From Sycobia sp. Sy_11 (lineage: Eukaryota > Arthropoda > Insecta > Hymenoptera > Epichrysomallidae): a stretch of DNA of 64,000 nucleotides. The DNA lies in NCBI GenBank assembly GCA_018907035.1, contig JACCIC010000288.1, positions 107,501 through 171,500 of the forward strand, read 5' to 3'. Numbering within the stretch: the stretch's first letter is position 1; each line of letters opens with the position of its first letter. A program made the translations under genes and the position numbers. This document shows, one piece after another, positions 46,364 to 57,767 of the stretch. The notes beneath the pieces were generated by a model that saw only the letters and a program-made list of their open reading frames with translations, had not been told where the DNA came from and did not search any database.

Positions 46364-46858
46364 TTTCTATGTATATGTATATGTATCTGTATATAATCGT
46401 TAAACGATCGCCTGGGGATGACGAGTTCTCGATCGCCAATGATGCCAGATGCGCGTCCAAACGTCAAATTCCTCCGATTGCGCTTTACGATCTCCGGATA
46501 AAAAAAGGCGAGAATTAACGCATTCAATGGGACAGAGCAAGGAGTCGAACAGCCCTCGAAAACCAATGTATCGTCGGTCGATTTCTTTCACGAAATCCTC
46601 TACGACTTTTCGATAAAAATCATTATGCCCGATAAATAGTGTCTCGGAAAGATCTTCGGGCGTATATATTACACTTGTGATACTATCTATATATAAATAT
46701 ATTTAATGAAAAGAGTTTAATTGGAAATATGTGGTGTGTGTGTATATATATTCGTATATATTAAACACATTATAAAGGACATACTTTACCTTTTACAATT
46801 TTGCTCTCTCCGAAAATTCTCTCGACAATAAATCTCGATTAACGAAAATCTGCTCGCT

Positions 46859-46869
46859 TATATATATAC

Positions 46870-46933
<64 letters not shown>
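46859..46933. repeat. (TA)n microsatellite with CATA steps
   Basis: About 75 bp; two ATACATATATA interruptions, then an uninterrupted TA array. Confidence 0.97.
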
Positions 46934-46936
<3 letters not shown>

Positions 46937-47235
46937 TCAAAGAACTTTAGGATTGGATTTTCCCGACATTATGTTCCCCCGCGCGTCTATGCGGAAAATA
47001 ACGACGGTCGACATATGCGCCCCCTTACATAATAAGTTGTGTGTGCACCTCGTAGCGGGGGGTATGAGGTTGAGTGCGAGCGCACCGGTTCACAAACTAC
47101 AAGGGGGCAAGAGTGTCCCCCTCTCCTCTCCTGTCACCTCCGCATTACGACATCGTTATCGAACTACAATTTTTGACGGGTAACATACTCGGCGGGCCGG
47201 TATATAATTATAATAATGCTACTCGTCCCATGATA

Positions 47236-47237
<2 letters not shown>

Positions 47238-47301
<64 letters not shown>
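47238..47301. repeat. (TA)n microsatellite
   Basis: Perfect TA array of about 64 bp, one of the longest uninterrupted runs here. Confidence 0.98.
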
Positions 47302-47303
<2 letters not shown>

Positions 47304-48719
47304 CGTCCAGCACACCCGTTGCGGGTTAAACGGTTTTCTTAATCGAATTTCAAATAAATCAACTTTATTTATATATATAGTCCAAGCCAAATCGGAAAAT
47401 CTGTTTAACAGGAAGTACGGATTCCCTACAAAGTATGCAATATTTATTTACTGTATTAGTACACGTACCATTGGAATTTTTTCCTTCAGTAAGTATGTAG
47501 TGTAGAACCAGTATCGAACCAAACGTAATTAAGATTATAATTTTGGCATGAATTTGGAAAAAATGACGTTGGATGTTACTGGTTCGGAAACAATGAAAAA
47601 CATAATACGAGCAACTGACGAAGGCGAAAAACAGGATAGTTTATGTAAAATTGACAAAAAATAAAAAAAATTCTTTTGCCTCCTCATATATATAACCGAA
47701 TAAACAATGTTTTGTCTTCCTTTTTTTCTTCTTTATATCACCGATAATGGGCATTTGTTCTTCGATATTTTTATTTTGAAACTATAGGATCTTCGTATAC
47801 GACTGGTCAAGTATACGCGGTGAAATTGAAGCTTCGAAAGTTTCCCCCGCGCAGCGTTTATTGGTAAGACGGAAAAAGAAGAGGACAATGGGAGACGCTC
47901 AAGCTGTGAGCTGCAAATCGAGATTTCGAGGCGAATTCACGGGCCAATTCATCGGCAGGATTTAAGAGCCTGGGCTTGGCATTTCATCTCGAGTTCCATT
48001 TGTTATTTGGGATTTTTGTTTCCAGGCATAACTCATTAAACATTAATGAAATCTATTAATACATAACTTTATGTTTCTATCATTACGACGAATATGTGAT
48101 ACTTTTAATCGTATCAAAATTGCTTTATGAACGTTTCGTATATGTTTGTCAATCGGTGACCAACTCTTCCGCAGCGCGTGCATCTCGGTGGAAAAATATA
48201 CTTTTACAATTGAAACAACTCGTCACTTACCGGCAACGTTGCAAAATCCACGTAACTGTTCCGGGTATACAAAGACTGTCAATTAATCGAAAACGGGAAA
48301 TAAGACAAAATCCTAATAGATATCCAGGACTTATTATTAAACTCCCCTGTGTTTGACATTCCGGATGATTATTTTTTTTATTATATTCCTTAACCATGTC
48401 AACTTTTTATCGAATTGAAGCCTTTCCAAATTGGAGGCTTTTTCGTTTTTATTTTTTTTTTTGATCATTTCCCTTTGAATGTATTCATATGTAAAATCCG
48501 GTGGAAAATTCAGAAATTTCGTTAAAAAATTCATGATTTTGCAGATGAGTTTCAGTCGGGCTTGACCAGAACGTATGAAAGGTCAAGAGAGAAGGGAGCG
48601 GGCTATTATAATACTAATTGGCACTCAATATCACTGACCTTGTAAAAAAAAGCTATGCATGTGGGACCCTCGAATTCGCGAAAATCAACCGAGTTATGGA
48701 AAAAACATTTTGCTCAATC
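47302..48719. other. Repeat-poor stretch; conserved non-coding candidate
   Basis: About 1.4 kb with no microsatellite. The part at 47820-48060 has balanced composition. An 86-codon plus frame at 48096-48356 (ending NRKREIRQNPNRYPGLIIKL) is free of repeats but unrecognised. Confidence 0.45.
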
Positions 48720-48746
48720 GTTTTTTTTTTTTTTTTTTTTTTTTTT
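48720..48746 (+). repeat. Poly-T tract
   Basis: T run of about 27 bp. Confidence 0.97.
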
Positions 48747-49058
48747 ATAAACACGAAAGTTTACGAAGGCACGAATTACTTTTCGTAAATAATAGGGGTC
48801 GAATGAAAATTAAGGCGGTGTACGTGAAAGGGGCCGTTATACAATGTATAAAATATGAATGGGCCGGTACAAACGCATCGTCCCAACAATTTGGCAATCG
48901 CGTAAACGTATACGTAAATTATAACGCATGTATAACTATATATATAAATTGTCCCGACGAAAATGCGACTATAATGCCTCCTTTGCAGTAGTAACAGACG
49001 CGTGTGCCATAAAATAAACAAGCCACCTATGTACAGGCGTGTGCATATATATAAACAC

Positions 49059-49061
<3 letters not shown>

Positions 49062-49109
<48 letters not shown>
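49062..49109. repeat. (TA)n microsatellite
   Basis: Perfect TA array of about 48 bp flanked by ACACGTG and ACACG. Confidence 0.98.
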
Positions 49110-49112
<3 letters not shown>

Positions 49113-49204
49113 GCATAGCGGTAATCTCCGTGCAAACTGTGACAAATACGGTACGATTAACACCGAGGGAGAAGTTTACTTAGAGAGTTTATAGACAAAT
49201 ATTG

Positions 49205-49205
<1 letters not shown>

Positions 49206-49249
<44 letters not shown>
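49206..49249 (+). repeat. (TTA)n trinucleotide repeat
   Basis: About 14 TTA units. Confidence 0.98.
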
Positions 49250-49251
<2 letters not shown>

Positions 49252-50195
49252 TGTTTAGTTTTGAAACAGATTCGCACGGCGCCAACAATGTCGAATTAAT
49301 CTCTGAAAAAAGAAACAGTCAAATTGTTCATTGGTAAATAAAATCGTTGTTACGACCTCTGGTGGTCAGACTATTCTCTTACGGAACATCAAACACTACT
49401 TTTGAAGCGTAGCAGCTATTGTATGATTTATTTATTTTGGATTATAAACTAATTGTTGCAGAGAAGATTATAAATATAAAAGAGGTATTATAATGTCAGT
49501 CGTTGTGAAAGTAAATCAAGCGACAAATTATCAGTAAGTTTTAACTTACTTCCCGAGACGAAAAGTGAACGCTTTGCAAACAGACGGGCGTGCTTGCGGC
49601 TGGCTCATTACAATTAAGCAGTTGCGACACAGGCGATAATACGGCGATTTTTCCGTATTTTCCAGCGTAATAACTTTTAGCCACTAACAGGACAATCTTT
49701 TTCGAGTAATTTTTCCACACAAATTATCCATAGTTTGAAGAAAAATTGCAACCGCCCCAAATGAAACGCCATCTAGCTCTCGGTATTGCCTCCGCCGTGT
49801 TTGGCTTTCGAACTCATAATCACATCCCCGTTTAATGTTTCTCAATAATAACGGTTGCTTTAAACGATAAATTTCACCACAAAATATAGAATTTTTATTT
49901 AAACAAAAATAGATTTTTAGATTAGATTTTGAGATTTTTTTCGATTTTCAATTGACACGGTCTATTCCGAAATTCCAATGACAAGCATATGTTTAGTAAA
50001 TCTCAATATCACGCTCCACTGGCGATTCCGATGAAGGAAGAACTCCGGGGTAAACAGATGCGTGTAAGAAAGAGAAGCGCAAAAGCAAGGGAACGGGGTT
50101 CGAGCGAGAGCGGGAGAAACTAATGCAATGCGAAACAAGCGAGGTGCCTCGCTTCGACGAATTACACGTTCGACAAGAAAATACGCAGGGTCGGT
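49250..50195. other. Repeat-poor gene-less stretch
   Basis: Balanced sequence. AACGCCATCTAGCTC at 49768 and GACCTCTGGTGG at 49355 loosely resemble insulator-type CCATCTAG / CTGGTGG motifs, but without a matrix score this is weak. Confidence 0.45.
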
Positions 50196-50199
50196 GTTG

Positions 50200-50232
50200 T
50201 GGGAGGTGGAGTGGGAGTGGGAGGGGGGGGGA
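50200..50232 (+). other. G-quadruplex motif candidate
   Basis: GTGGGAGGTGGAGTGGGAGT then GGGAG9: at least four G3+ runs with short loops. Confidence 0.65.
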
Positions 50233-50289
50233 GCGGTTTGAAGAATCGCTCGAAAAAAATCCTCACATCCGTATATGTAATATTATTAT

Positions 50290-50560
50290 AATTTACAGGT
50301 ACATCGCACTTTCGAGCGTCGTTGTTGCGGGTCGCGGCGGGCACGGGCGTCCACCGTCGCGCAGGGGAGGGTGGGTCGAACGACGGTGGCAATGGCCGCG
50401 ACGGGGCGGACGGGTGGCGGAGAGGCGAGGGGGGAGAAGTCGCAGGGACGGGGACTCGGGGGTCGAGAGTCGAGGCATATGCGCGTAAAGATCGTAAACC
50501 ACGCGGGTAACAATGCGACGCGCCGCGCTTTTCGCTCTCAGTCCCCCCCACTCCCCCCTC
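50290..50560. other. GC-rich CpG-dense block
   Basis: Rich in CGG and GGCG, open in several frames on both strands with Arg/Gly- or Pro-rich products. At 50475 the plus strand reads MRVKIVNHAG, close to MRMRIVNHSK in the exon candidate at 30174-30368. Coding is unproven. Confidence 0.25.
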
Positions 50561-51119
50561 GCCGAACACCCCTGCTCCGTGCTTATTCGTCGTGTCTCCG
50601 GAGCTCTCTTTTCTATATCTATAAATTATGTACGGTTGCGCGTGCAGCGCGTGAAAATGCGTCGAAGGTGCGAGTTCACGTGTCTCTAATAATGCGTCTG
50701 TATATATATATAAGCATGCATGCAAGTTTAGAATGTGAAAAGCGTTTTGCATTATTTTGTATTTTGTTTTTATGCAATACGCAGATTTATATATTCAATT
50801 TTTCGGATTTGATGTTGCTGTTGATGTTTTGCTTATAAGAGAGAGAGAGAGAGATAGAGAGATTCGTGTAGATAGATGGATAATTATTTGTACATTAGTA
50901 CAAAAATATAAATTTTCTCATAATATAAAATTTACAAAAATCTATTTAACATATAAATAATAATCATATACATACATAATAAAATCATATAAATACACAT
51001 CAGTCACGATATTCACGCAGGTCAATGTAATAATGTGGCATATTGTTAATTAAATATCAGAAATAATACTTACGAATTAATAATAGTAAGTCATTCTACA
51101 AAACTATATCAAAAGCTAT

Positions 51120-51122
<3 letters not shown>

Positions 51123-51189
<67 letters not shown>
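51123..51189 (+). repeat. (GA)n microsatellite
   Basis: Perfect GA array of about 66 bp, one of the two longest GA arrays in the window. Confidence 0.98.
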
Positions 51190-51191
<2 letters not shown>

Positions 51192-51373
51192 GAGCACATG
51201 AGGGGAGAGTTAGGAAGAGATTTTTCAAAATTTTTCGTTTACCTAATCGACCGTCGATATACATAACACAGTGTGCGTAGAATACGAATGAAAATTTATT
51301 TACTTTTTTCATCGACCAATGATGGAGGAGGAAGGAATCCATTGGTCTTTCATATATTTTATATATTTTATAT

Positions 51374-51382
<9 letters not shown>

Positions 51383-51422
<40 letters not shown>
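51383..51422. repeat. (TA)n microsatellite
   Basis: TA array of about 40 bp after ATATATTTTATATT. Confidence 0.97.
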
Positions 51423-51426
<4 letters not shown>

Positions 51427-51646
51427 GTATGTATCTACGTTCAACGTTAGTATAAGGCAATGAGAAAATCACGGACGAAACAGCGCTACCATTGTCGAAA
51501 GGAATTGGCTCAAATTGATGTAAACAATGGAGAGGGATTGGAGAGTCCTTGCGCGAATCCCGGGGATCAATTCGGATGGATTGCGAAGCCTCCCCTTGGC
51601 TCGATGAGGTTTATTGTTTGGGGCTGATTGGCTTTTAACTTTGGAT

Positions 51647-51650
<4 letters not shown>

Positions 51651-51681
<31 letters not shown>
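51651..51681. repeat. (TA)n microsatellite
   Basis: TA array of about 31 bp. Confidence 0.97.
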
Positions 51682-51682
<1 letters not shown>

Positions 51683-51721
51683 CGCATAGTTTTTTATTCC
51701 CTATTTGGAATTGCTCATAAA

Positions 51722-51724
<3 letters not shown>

Positions 51725-51774
<50 letters not shown>
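51725..51774. repeat. (TA)n microsatellite
   Basis: TA array of about 50 bp, only 44 bp from the previous one. Confidence 0.98.
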
Positions 51775-51778
<4 letters not shown>

Positions 51779-53232
51779 GTTCCTTGAATGGCAGTGGGTC
51801 GATGGAAATTGTCGGTTTGCTTATTTTTGTTTTAACTGAAAATTAATTAGTCAATCAAGGGGACTTCGGATTTCTTTTGTAACTGAATTTATCGAAGCCT
51901 TCGGTTAATTTCTAACAAACTTGCGTGTATGAAGAGCTGAGTATAAACTTAAACGATGGTAATTTTAGCATAATAAATTCGTTAATTGATCAAATTGCCT
52001 TAGTTAACCTTATCCAAGAATTAGATAACGTATTCCTAACGCACCTTGGACGCAAATTTGAATAGCTATCGAGGTTAGAGACATAGTATACAGATCCATT
52101 TATAAATTTATTCGCTCGTTGAAAGTCGCAAAATTATTTGGCGCAGTATTTAACTTGATATGATGCAACAATATTTAATTTTCGCTTCGTTCTCGACATT
52201 TTTCAACAAGTCGAACGGTTCAATCAAATAATATAAAATTGAATTATGACAAAATAATAATTAACTGTTCTCCACGTTTTCTTCATGTCAATGTCAGATA
52301 CGTCAGCAAACCGGGATTGAAGAATTCTAAATGCTTCCACATTACCGTAACGAATTTAACATTATTATTAATTTATCGAGCAATAAACTTACTCATCGTC
52401 AACAATAGAGCACAGCAACTTTGGATAAAATCAATTTATCGACTTCAATTGTATTCAATAGGATGTAGGCAAAGAGGAAATGTTAATACAATATTCTAAA
52501 ATTACCATTTTGAATGAAAAGGAAATACAACACGAAACAATTGATATAAAATAGGGCGTTGTTCCGTTTTAACGATCCCAGGCAAATATCTCAAGAACTA
52601 TGGCAGATAGTATAATTAATCAAATAAAGAAGTATTACGGCTTAGAAGAGGTCAGCTTGTGGCGACTCTGATCATAACCTTAAGGTCAACGGTCGATTTC
52701 ATCCGACGACGTATTACGTCTTGCTTATTTATTTCTCTAAATAAAAATCGACGCTCTTGATGGGAACTTTATGCCTTGTTTATTTAATAATCTGAGTAAA
52801 TCTTCAGCCAATTTGTGAAATGGAAACGATTATTATAAGATGTAAATTCAACGGATAATCACAAAAGATTAAACATTTCTGGATGTGCGTGTATAGTTTT
52901 ATCCTGTGCGCCTAAGATTTGATCCTCTTAAAATTCCGTAACAAAATTAGAGGTTTGCCCTTAAAAAAAGAAAAAAAGAAAAACAAAGTTGACCGTCAAA
53001 GGAATTAATCCCTAGCTCCAAGGTCATGATCAAGCTCACCACTAAATGACCCTCTCAAAAATTTACTCTGTAACTATTACATTAAATGTATTGTCCCTTG
53101 AGATTTGCCCCTGGCACGAATAATCTCCCGTTAAAATGACACTCGCTGCATAAAACCTCTATAGACGATCAGTCGTTTTCCGCACAGAATTGCAGTAGTC
53201 ATAATAATATTCAGATTCATAGCCTGGATTAC
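51775..53232. other. Longest repeat-poor stretch (about 1.45 kb)
   Basis: AT-leaning DNA without microsatellites. An 86-codon plus frame at 52239-52499 is unrecognised. Nuclear-receptor-like half-sites are present: ACCTTAAGGTCA at 52678 and CCAAGGTCATG at 53018. No gene is supported. Confidence 0.5.
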
Positions 53233-53254
53233 TTTTTTTTTTTTTTTTTTTTTT
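53233..53254 (+). repeat. Poly-T tract
   Basis: T run of about 22 bp. Confidence 0.96.
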
Positions 53255-53471
53255 ATAAAATTCAAAAGATTTAATGTCGGTAATGAAAAATAAGAATCGT
53301 CCAACTTCATCTTGCGAACCTTCAATCTGGTTTTAAATTACTGTAACTTATAACGCAGCGCTTCAAAGGAGAGAAACGGCATGCAAATTTTTTTTTGCCC
53401 CATTTCATAACGGCGCACACTCGCAATTTTACTCTTATTCTTCATCTTCTCTTATTCCTATTCGTATGACT

Positions 53472-53473
<2 letters not shown>

Positions 53474-53523
<50 letters not shown>
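53474..53523. repeat. (TA)n microsatellite
   Basis: Perfect TA array of about 50 bp. Confidence 0.98.
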
Positions 53524-53528
<5 letters not shown>

Positions 53529-53705
53529 TACAGACACAATCAGTATGAAACATTGTCTGCGGACCCTGTACTTATCTGGATTTCGTGAATTATTATATAT
53601 ATGCATCCCAATGCGGAAAATCTCTCGATTCACATCATTGCTTCGCTGGTTTCCTCCTCTGTAGGCATTAAATCTAAATTTGCTTTTTGCTCCAATTCAA
53701 ATCTA

Positions 53706-53712
<7 letters not shown>

Positions 53713-53765
<53 letters not shown>
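53713..53765. repeat. (TA)n microsatellite
   Basis: Perfect TA array of about 53 bp. Confidence 0.98.
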
Positions 53766-53768
<3 letters not shown>

Positions 53769-53805
53769 GAACTTCACATAAGAACATCGGTTGGAATATG
53801 GTGGA

Positions 53806-53827
53806 GGGAGGCGGGAGGGTGGGAGGG
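53806..53827 (+). other. G-quadruplex motif candidate (strong)
   Basis: Five G3 runs separated by AGGC-type and then single-base loops: GGG, GGG, A, GGG, T, GGG, A, GGG. Very short loops predict high stability. Confidence 0.75.
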
Positions 53828-53880
53828 AGAGAGAAAGAAAGACTGCGAGCCCGACCTGCTTCGAAATTGGCCACGATGAT

Positions 53881-53902
53881 GGAGAGGGGAAGGGGGGAGG
53901 GA
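53881..53902 (+). other. G-rich purine tract
   Basis: GAGGGGAAGGGGGGAGGG gives at least three to four G runs. Confidence 0.5.
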
Positions 53903-54050
53903 TCACGAATAGTGGGAGACAGCGAGAGGTTGCAAGGCGAGGCAAATGGTCACCTGTCCCTACTTGGTAAAATAGGCGAGCCTCACGCTCGCAGGCGCGG
54001 GGGTTCCGCGTATATAAGACGCGCTTGCACGCTACCGCAACCAGAGACTT

Positions 54051-54235
54051 CTCTCTCTCTCTCTCTCTCTCTCCTCCTTCTACTATCTCTATATATCCCT
54101 GCTGCACATACGTAATCTCCTATTCGAGTCTTCGTCGAGCCATTTATCTCCTCATCTCGTCGGCCTGCCTACTTCGCTCGTGCCCACCAACTAATCACCC
54201 TCTCTCTCTCTCTCTTTTTCTCTCTCTCTCTCCCA
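54051..54235 (+). repeat. Two (CT)n arrays in pyrimidine-rich sequence
   Basis: CT arrays lie at 54051-54073 and 54200-54232, within an overall C/T-rich stretch continuing to about 54340. Confidence 0.95.
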
Positions 54236-54358
54236 TCCCGGGAACTGTTCTACTCTGCCTGCGCTTTATACACTATACCTTACTCCCTCATCTTCTCTCT
54301 CCTTCCGAGTTTATCTTACTTTCCACATCCCCAGCGCTCGCGCTATAAATGATGAGAG

Positions 54359-54364
54359 AAAGAG

Positions 54365-54406
<42 letters not shown>
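54359..54406 (+). repeat. (GA)n microsatellite
   Basis: GA array of about 45 bp with one GGA slip. Confidence 0.97.
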
Positions 54407-54409
<3 letters not shown>

Positions 54410-54540
54410 CCGAGAGGTGCATGCAGAGAGATGTACATCACTCGCTCCAAAGCCCTATTTAAGTGTGAGCTCGCGCGCATCTCGCTAGTAATACATACAC
54501 GAACTTCTGCGGTCGAGGGTTTCTCGTTTGCCGAGAGATT

Positions 54541-54560
54541 CACACACACACACACACACT
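54541..54560 (+). repeat. (CA)n microsatellite
   Basis: CA array of about 20 bp. Confidence 0.95.
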
Positions 54561-54595
54561 CACGCACATACCGAAGAGGCAGTCATGAGGTAGAG

Positions 54596-54596
<1 letters not shown>

Positions 54597-54639
<43 letters not shown>
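54597..54639 (+). repeat. (GA)n microsatellite
   Basis: Perfect GA array of about 42 bp. Confidence 0.98.
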
Positions 54640-54640
<1 letters not shown>

Positions 54641-55037
54641 CGCGCGTCCAATGGGGCGGAAGAGGCGATGAATTCGCGAGGATGAAGGAAGGGGGTGGGG
54701 GATCGAGAGCCAAGCGAACGACCGATGCGGCGGAGAGAATGCTCGGCTGCCCCCGCGCTCCGAAATCGTGCCCTCCCCCCTCCCCGCCACACACCCATCG
54801 TCGTGTATTGTACAGAGGGGGATTAGGTCAACGTAGCGGGGGGTGCGCGCGGACGTGGTCCGAGGGTAAGCCTACGGAGTTTTATTCAAGACGCAGGATT
54901 AGAGAATAATGGGCACGGGGCTCGTAATAAGGAGAGAGCGTAGGAGACGAGCTCGTGGATGAAAATGCGCGCTCGCGTGAGGCGCATATACGTGTATATA
55001 CGAACGCAGATATGGAATTATTATCGTTGAGGTGTGA

Positions 55038-55041
<4 letters not shown>
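54640..55041. other. Gene-less purine- then C-rich stretch
   Basis: A plus frame of 104 codons through the GA array ends here, but it has no homology. A C-rich patch lies at 54771-54786. Confidence 0.55.

Positions 55042-55093
<52 letters not shown>
55042..55093. repeat. (TA)n microsatellite
   Basis: Perfect TA array of about 51 bp. Confidence 0.98.
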
Positions 55094-55095
<2 letters not shown>

Positions 55096-56298
55096 TCGTT
55101 CTATTAAGGATTTAGAAATGAAATTTTTGATTGGATCAATTCGAGCTCTGGGGTTCGATGCACATGAAGAAGTCATTACCGTCGAATAAGTCAAGTACTT
55201 TGCTGTATTTTAAAGTAAGCCCAATGCATAATAGTTTATGTACCTATATGATTTTACAACATCATAATCTCTCCCACTGTATTACTTTGAATGAAAATCG
55301 TTCTGAAAACGTTCTTAAGTATATTAAGTATACTTAATAGTATGCAAATTCTTATAGGATGAAACGAAAAAACTATAAATTCGAATACTTTTGTGTGCGC
55401 GCGTGTATAAGCTTTGTTTTTTTTTTTTTTTTTTTTTTAATTTAATAAATTTTGGACTATCGATAAGAACACTATGAAAAAAAGTTTTAAAATTTAATGC
55501 GGATATATAAAGTATAAAATTTTTAAAAATGGTAAAGATTTATTATCACATAAATCTGCATATTAATTTCAATTTAAAGTTATACTTTTCAATTGAACTT
55601 AATTGTCATTATATATTTATTTAATATTATTAAATTTAATTGTGATTTAATTATAATATATGAAAATTCAATATGAATTATTCAATTAAAATTCATATAT
55701 ATTACATAAAATTTCTGTAAATCAAAGATTGTTTTTATGTTTGCAATTTTTATATATTTTCAGTAACTCGTATTCAATTTACTAAAATAATTGATGATAT
55801 ACATAAATTAAGTTTTACAAGAGACAAAAAATTAAAGTTTCATTATTCGTTATTTTCAGTCAATTTCATTGTTTCCATTAAAGTTCAATTCTTATTTATT
55901 GAATTAAAAAAATACTCATTAAAAGATTTTCAGTTACATTTAACTAATATGAATATATGTATTGGATTCTATTGATTTAAAATGTACGCGTAATAAATTT
56001 CCAAGAATTTATTAAAAACTTTTTTAATACGCTTATACAAACTATAAAATGAACTTCTAAAAAAAGCATATCCTAACTTCGCTAAGAAAATTTTTGAAGA
56101 ATGTGAACTGTTTTCATTGTATATGTTTTATTAATTACACTGCGTGCTCTACATAATTATAAAACTGTTATTCTTTTATAAACAAAAACTAAAGAAATTA
56201 AAAGCACTTCAGCAACTGAATATTTAAAGAAACATTGATGGAATATATTTCACTAAAAAGCTTCATATATAATTTAGACTCGATTCCGCGGGCAGAAA
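55094..56298. other. Very AT-rich gene-less stretch
   Basis: From about 55340 the sequence is close to 80% A+T, with a T22 run near 55417. I considered a mitochondrial insertion but recognised no mitochondrial gene or tRNA. Nothing else is seen. Confidence 0.5.
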
Positions 56299-56321
56299 GA
56301 GAGAGAGAGAGAGAGAGAGAA
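56299..56321 (+). repeat. (GA)n microsatellite, short
   Basis: GA array of about 22 bp. Confidence 0.95.
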
Positions 56322-56754
56322 TGAGAGGTAAAGAGGACTAAATTATTTTACGATGAGGAAGAACCTCTACTAGGTATCAAAAAATTTACAATATAAACAG
56401 TTGCAGCAGGAATTGTCAATGAATTAAGTACATTTGACGCCAATAAATGAAAATGTTCGCGACACAAAATTGAAAATTATTTTAAGAATAAGCGGACGTA
56501 AGAGAGAGAGAGAGAGAGGCAGAAGGAAACGTAAACGCATTCGTCAAACATTCGCGCGCGATAAAGCCATACGTTTTCTTCACCTGTCACGGATCCCTGA
56601 AACAGACGTCAAGTCCGATTCACCGAACCAATTTGTTTTCCCAATGAAACGCGTGTGCGGCACCCCGTATACAAACTGACATATTCAGAGAAATCGCGAA
56701 TTCCTATGCATACGCACCATGGTAATATCGCGTGTGTACGAGTATGTGTGTATC

Positions 56755-56755
<1 letters not shown>

Positions 56756-56800
<45 letters not shown>

Positions 56801-56801
56801 A
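56756..56801. repeat. (TA)n joined to (TG)n
   Basis: A TA array of about 30 bp switches to GTGTGTGTGTGTG; alternating throughout. Confidence 0.97.
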
Positions 56802-56934
56802 TCGGACTACGGTACGATTGTTTTTTGTTGTTGCGCTCTCGCAATTCTTATATATATATATAGGCACGACGTCGACCGGCGGCGCGACATCTCTCGCCAA
56901 TTAATGCAGCTCACCTCGCGCGAGTTTAAAGCGC

Positions 56935-56937
<3 letters not shown>

Positions 56938-56980
<43 letters not shown>
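56938..56980. repeat. (TA)n microsatellite
   Basis: Perfect TA array of about 43 bp. Confidence 0.98.
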
Positions 56981-56982
<2 letters not shown>

Positions 56983-57610
56983 CACGCGCAGCGAGTAAAC
57001 TGATCGGAGCCTCGTTTCTTCCACTATGGGCGTCACTGTAATAATTCTTTGTTTTCCTATGTCTATTTGAACTTAACTTTAAAAGCGAATTCCTCCACTC
57101 CCGATGGAATTTCGACCACGATTTTTGCCTATTTTATTCGTAATAAATGCTAAATTTTCTTAAATTAAAAAATTCATCGATATTTTATTTAATCATTTAT
57201 CCAAGTAAATTTTAAATGAAATATTTTATTAAAAAAAAAATCTGCCTTTTGGGTTTATAATGCTAGACGTATAAAATCTAGTTTCATTTTAATTTTAATA
57301 AATTATTACATGAATAATTCATTTAATGTATAGAAAAAGAAAAGATTTTCAGTTGTATCTAGTGATAGTTTTAGAAATCTATAAATTTACTGCTACGCAA
57401 AAATTATTCCGGGAATACTTCTTTTAAAACATTTATTGAGACATTCACGATCTAGTTCACGAGTTCATGAGTACATACTAAAATAGAAAGATTTTAATTT
57501 TAATATATTTTTTATGCAATACTGCAATTACGGCGGACACACATTGAACTTAATTCAAACCGTATAATGAAAATACTTACTATCAGTTGATAACGTGATA
57601 AGTATATTAG
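56981..57610. other. AT-rich gene-less stretch
   Basis: Long A/T-rich sequence. AAAAGATTTTCAGTT at 57346 also occurs at 55920, possibly by chance at this composition. No element ends are recognised. Confidence 0.5.
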
Positions 57611-57767
57611 TTTATTCAAAATTAAATATTACTAAAAACATATTACTATTACTATAATAAACATATACTACTACATATACTACACATACTAACTTACTAT
57701 AATAACATATTACTATAAAAAATATTACTAAAAACTTTTTCATTTTTATATTTTAAAGTCTGCGCTT
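57611..57767 (+). other. 157-bp G-free strand with degenerate repeats
   Basis: No G occurs on the plus strand across this stretch. AATATTACTAAAAAC is present at both 57625-57639 and 57721-57735. In between, ACTATAATAA / CATATACTA-type units recur imperfectly. Confidence 0.8.

Noticed and set aside
55340..56280. Very AT-rich stretch considered as a nuclear mitochondrial insertion
   Set aside because: No mitochondrial protein motif, rRNA or tRNA is recognisable, and stops are frequent in all frames I looked at.
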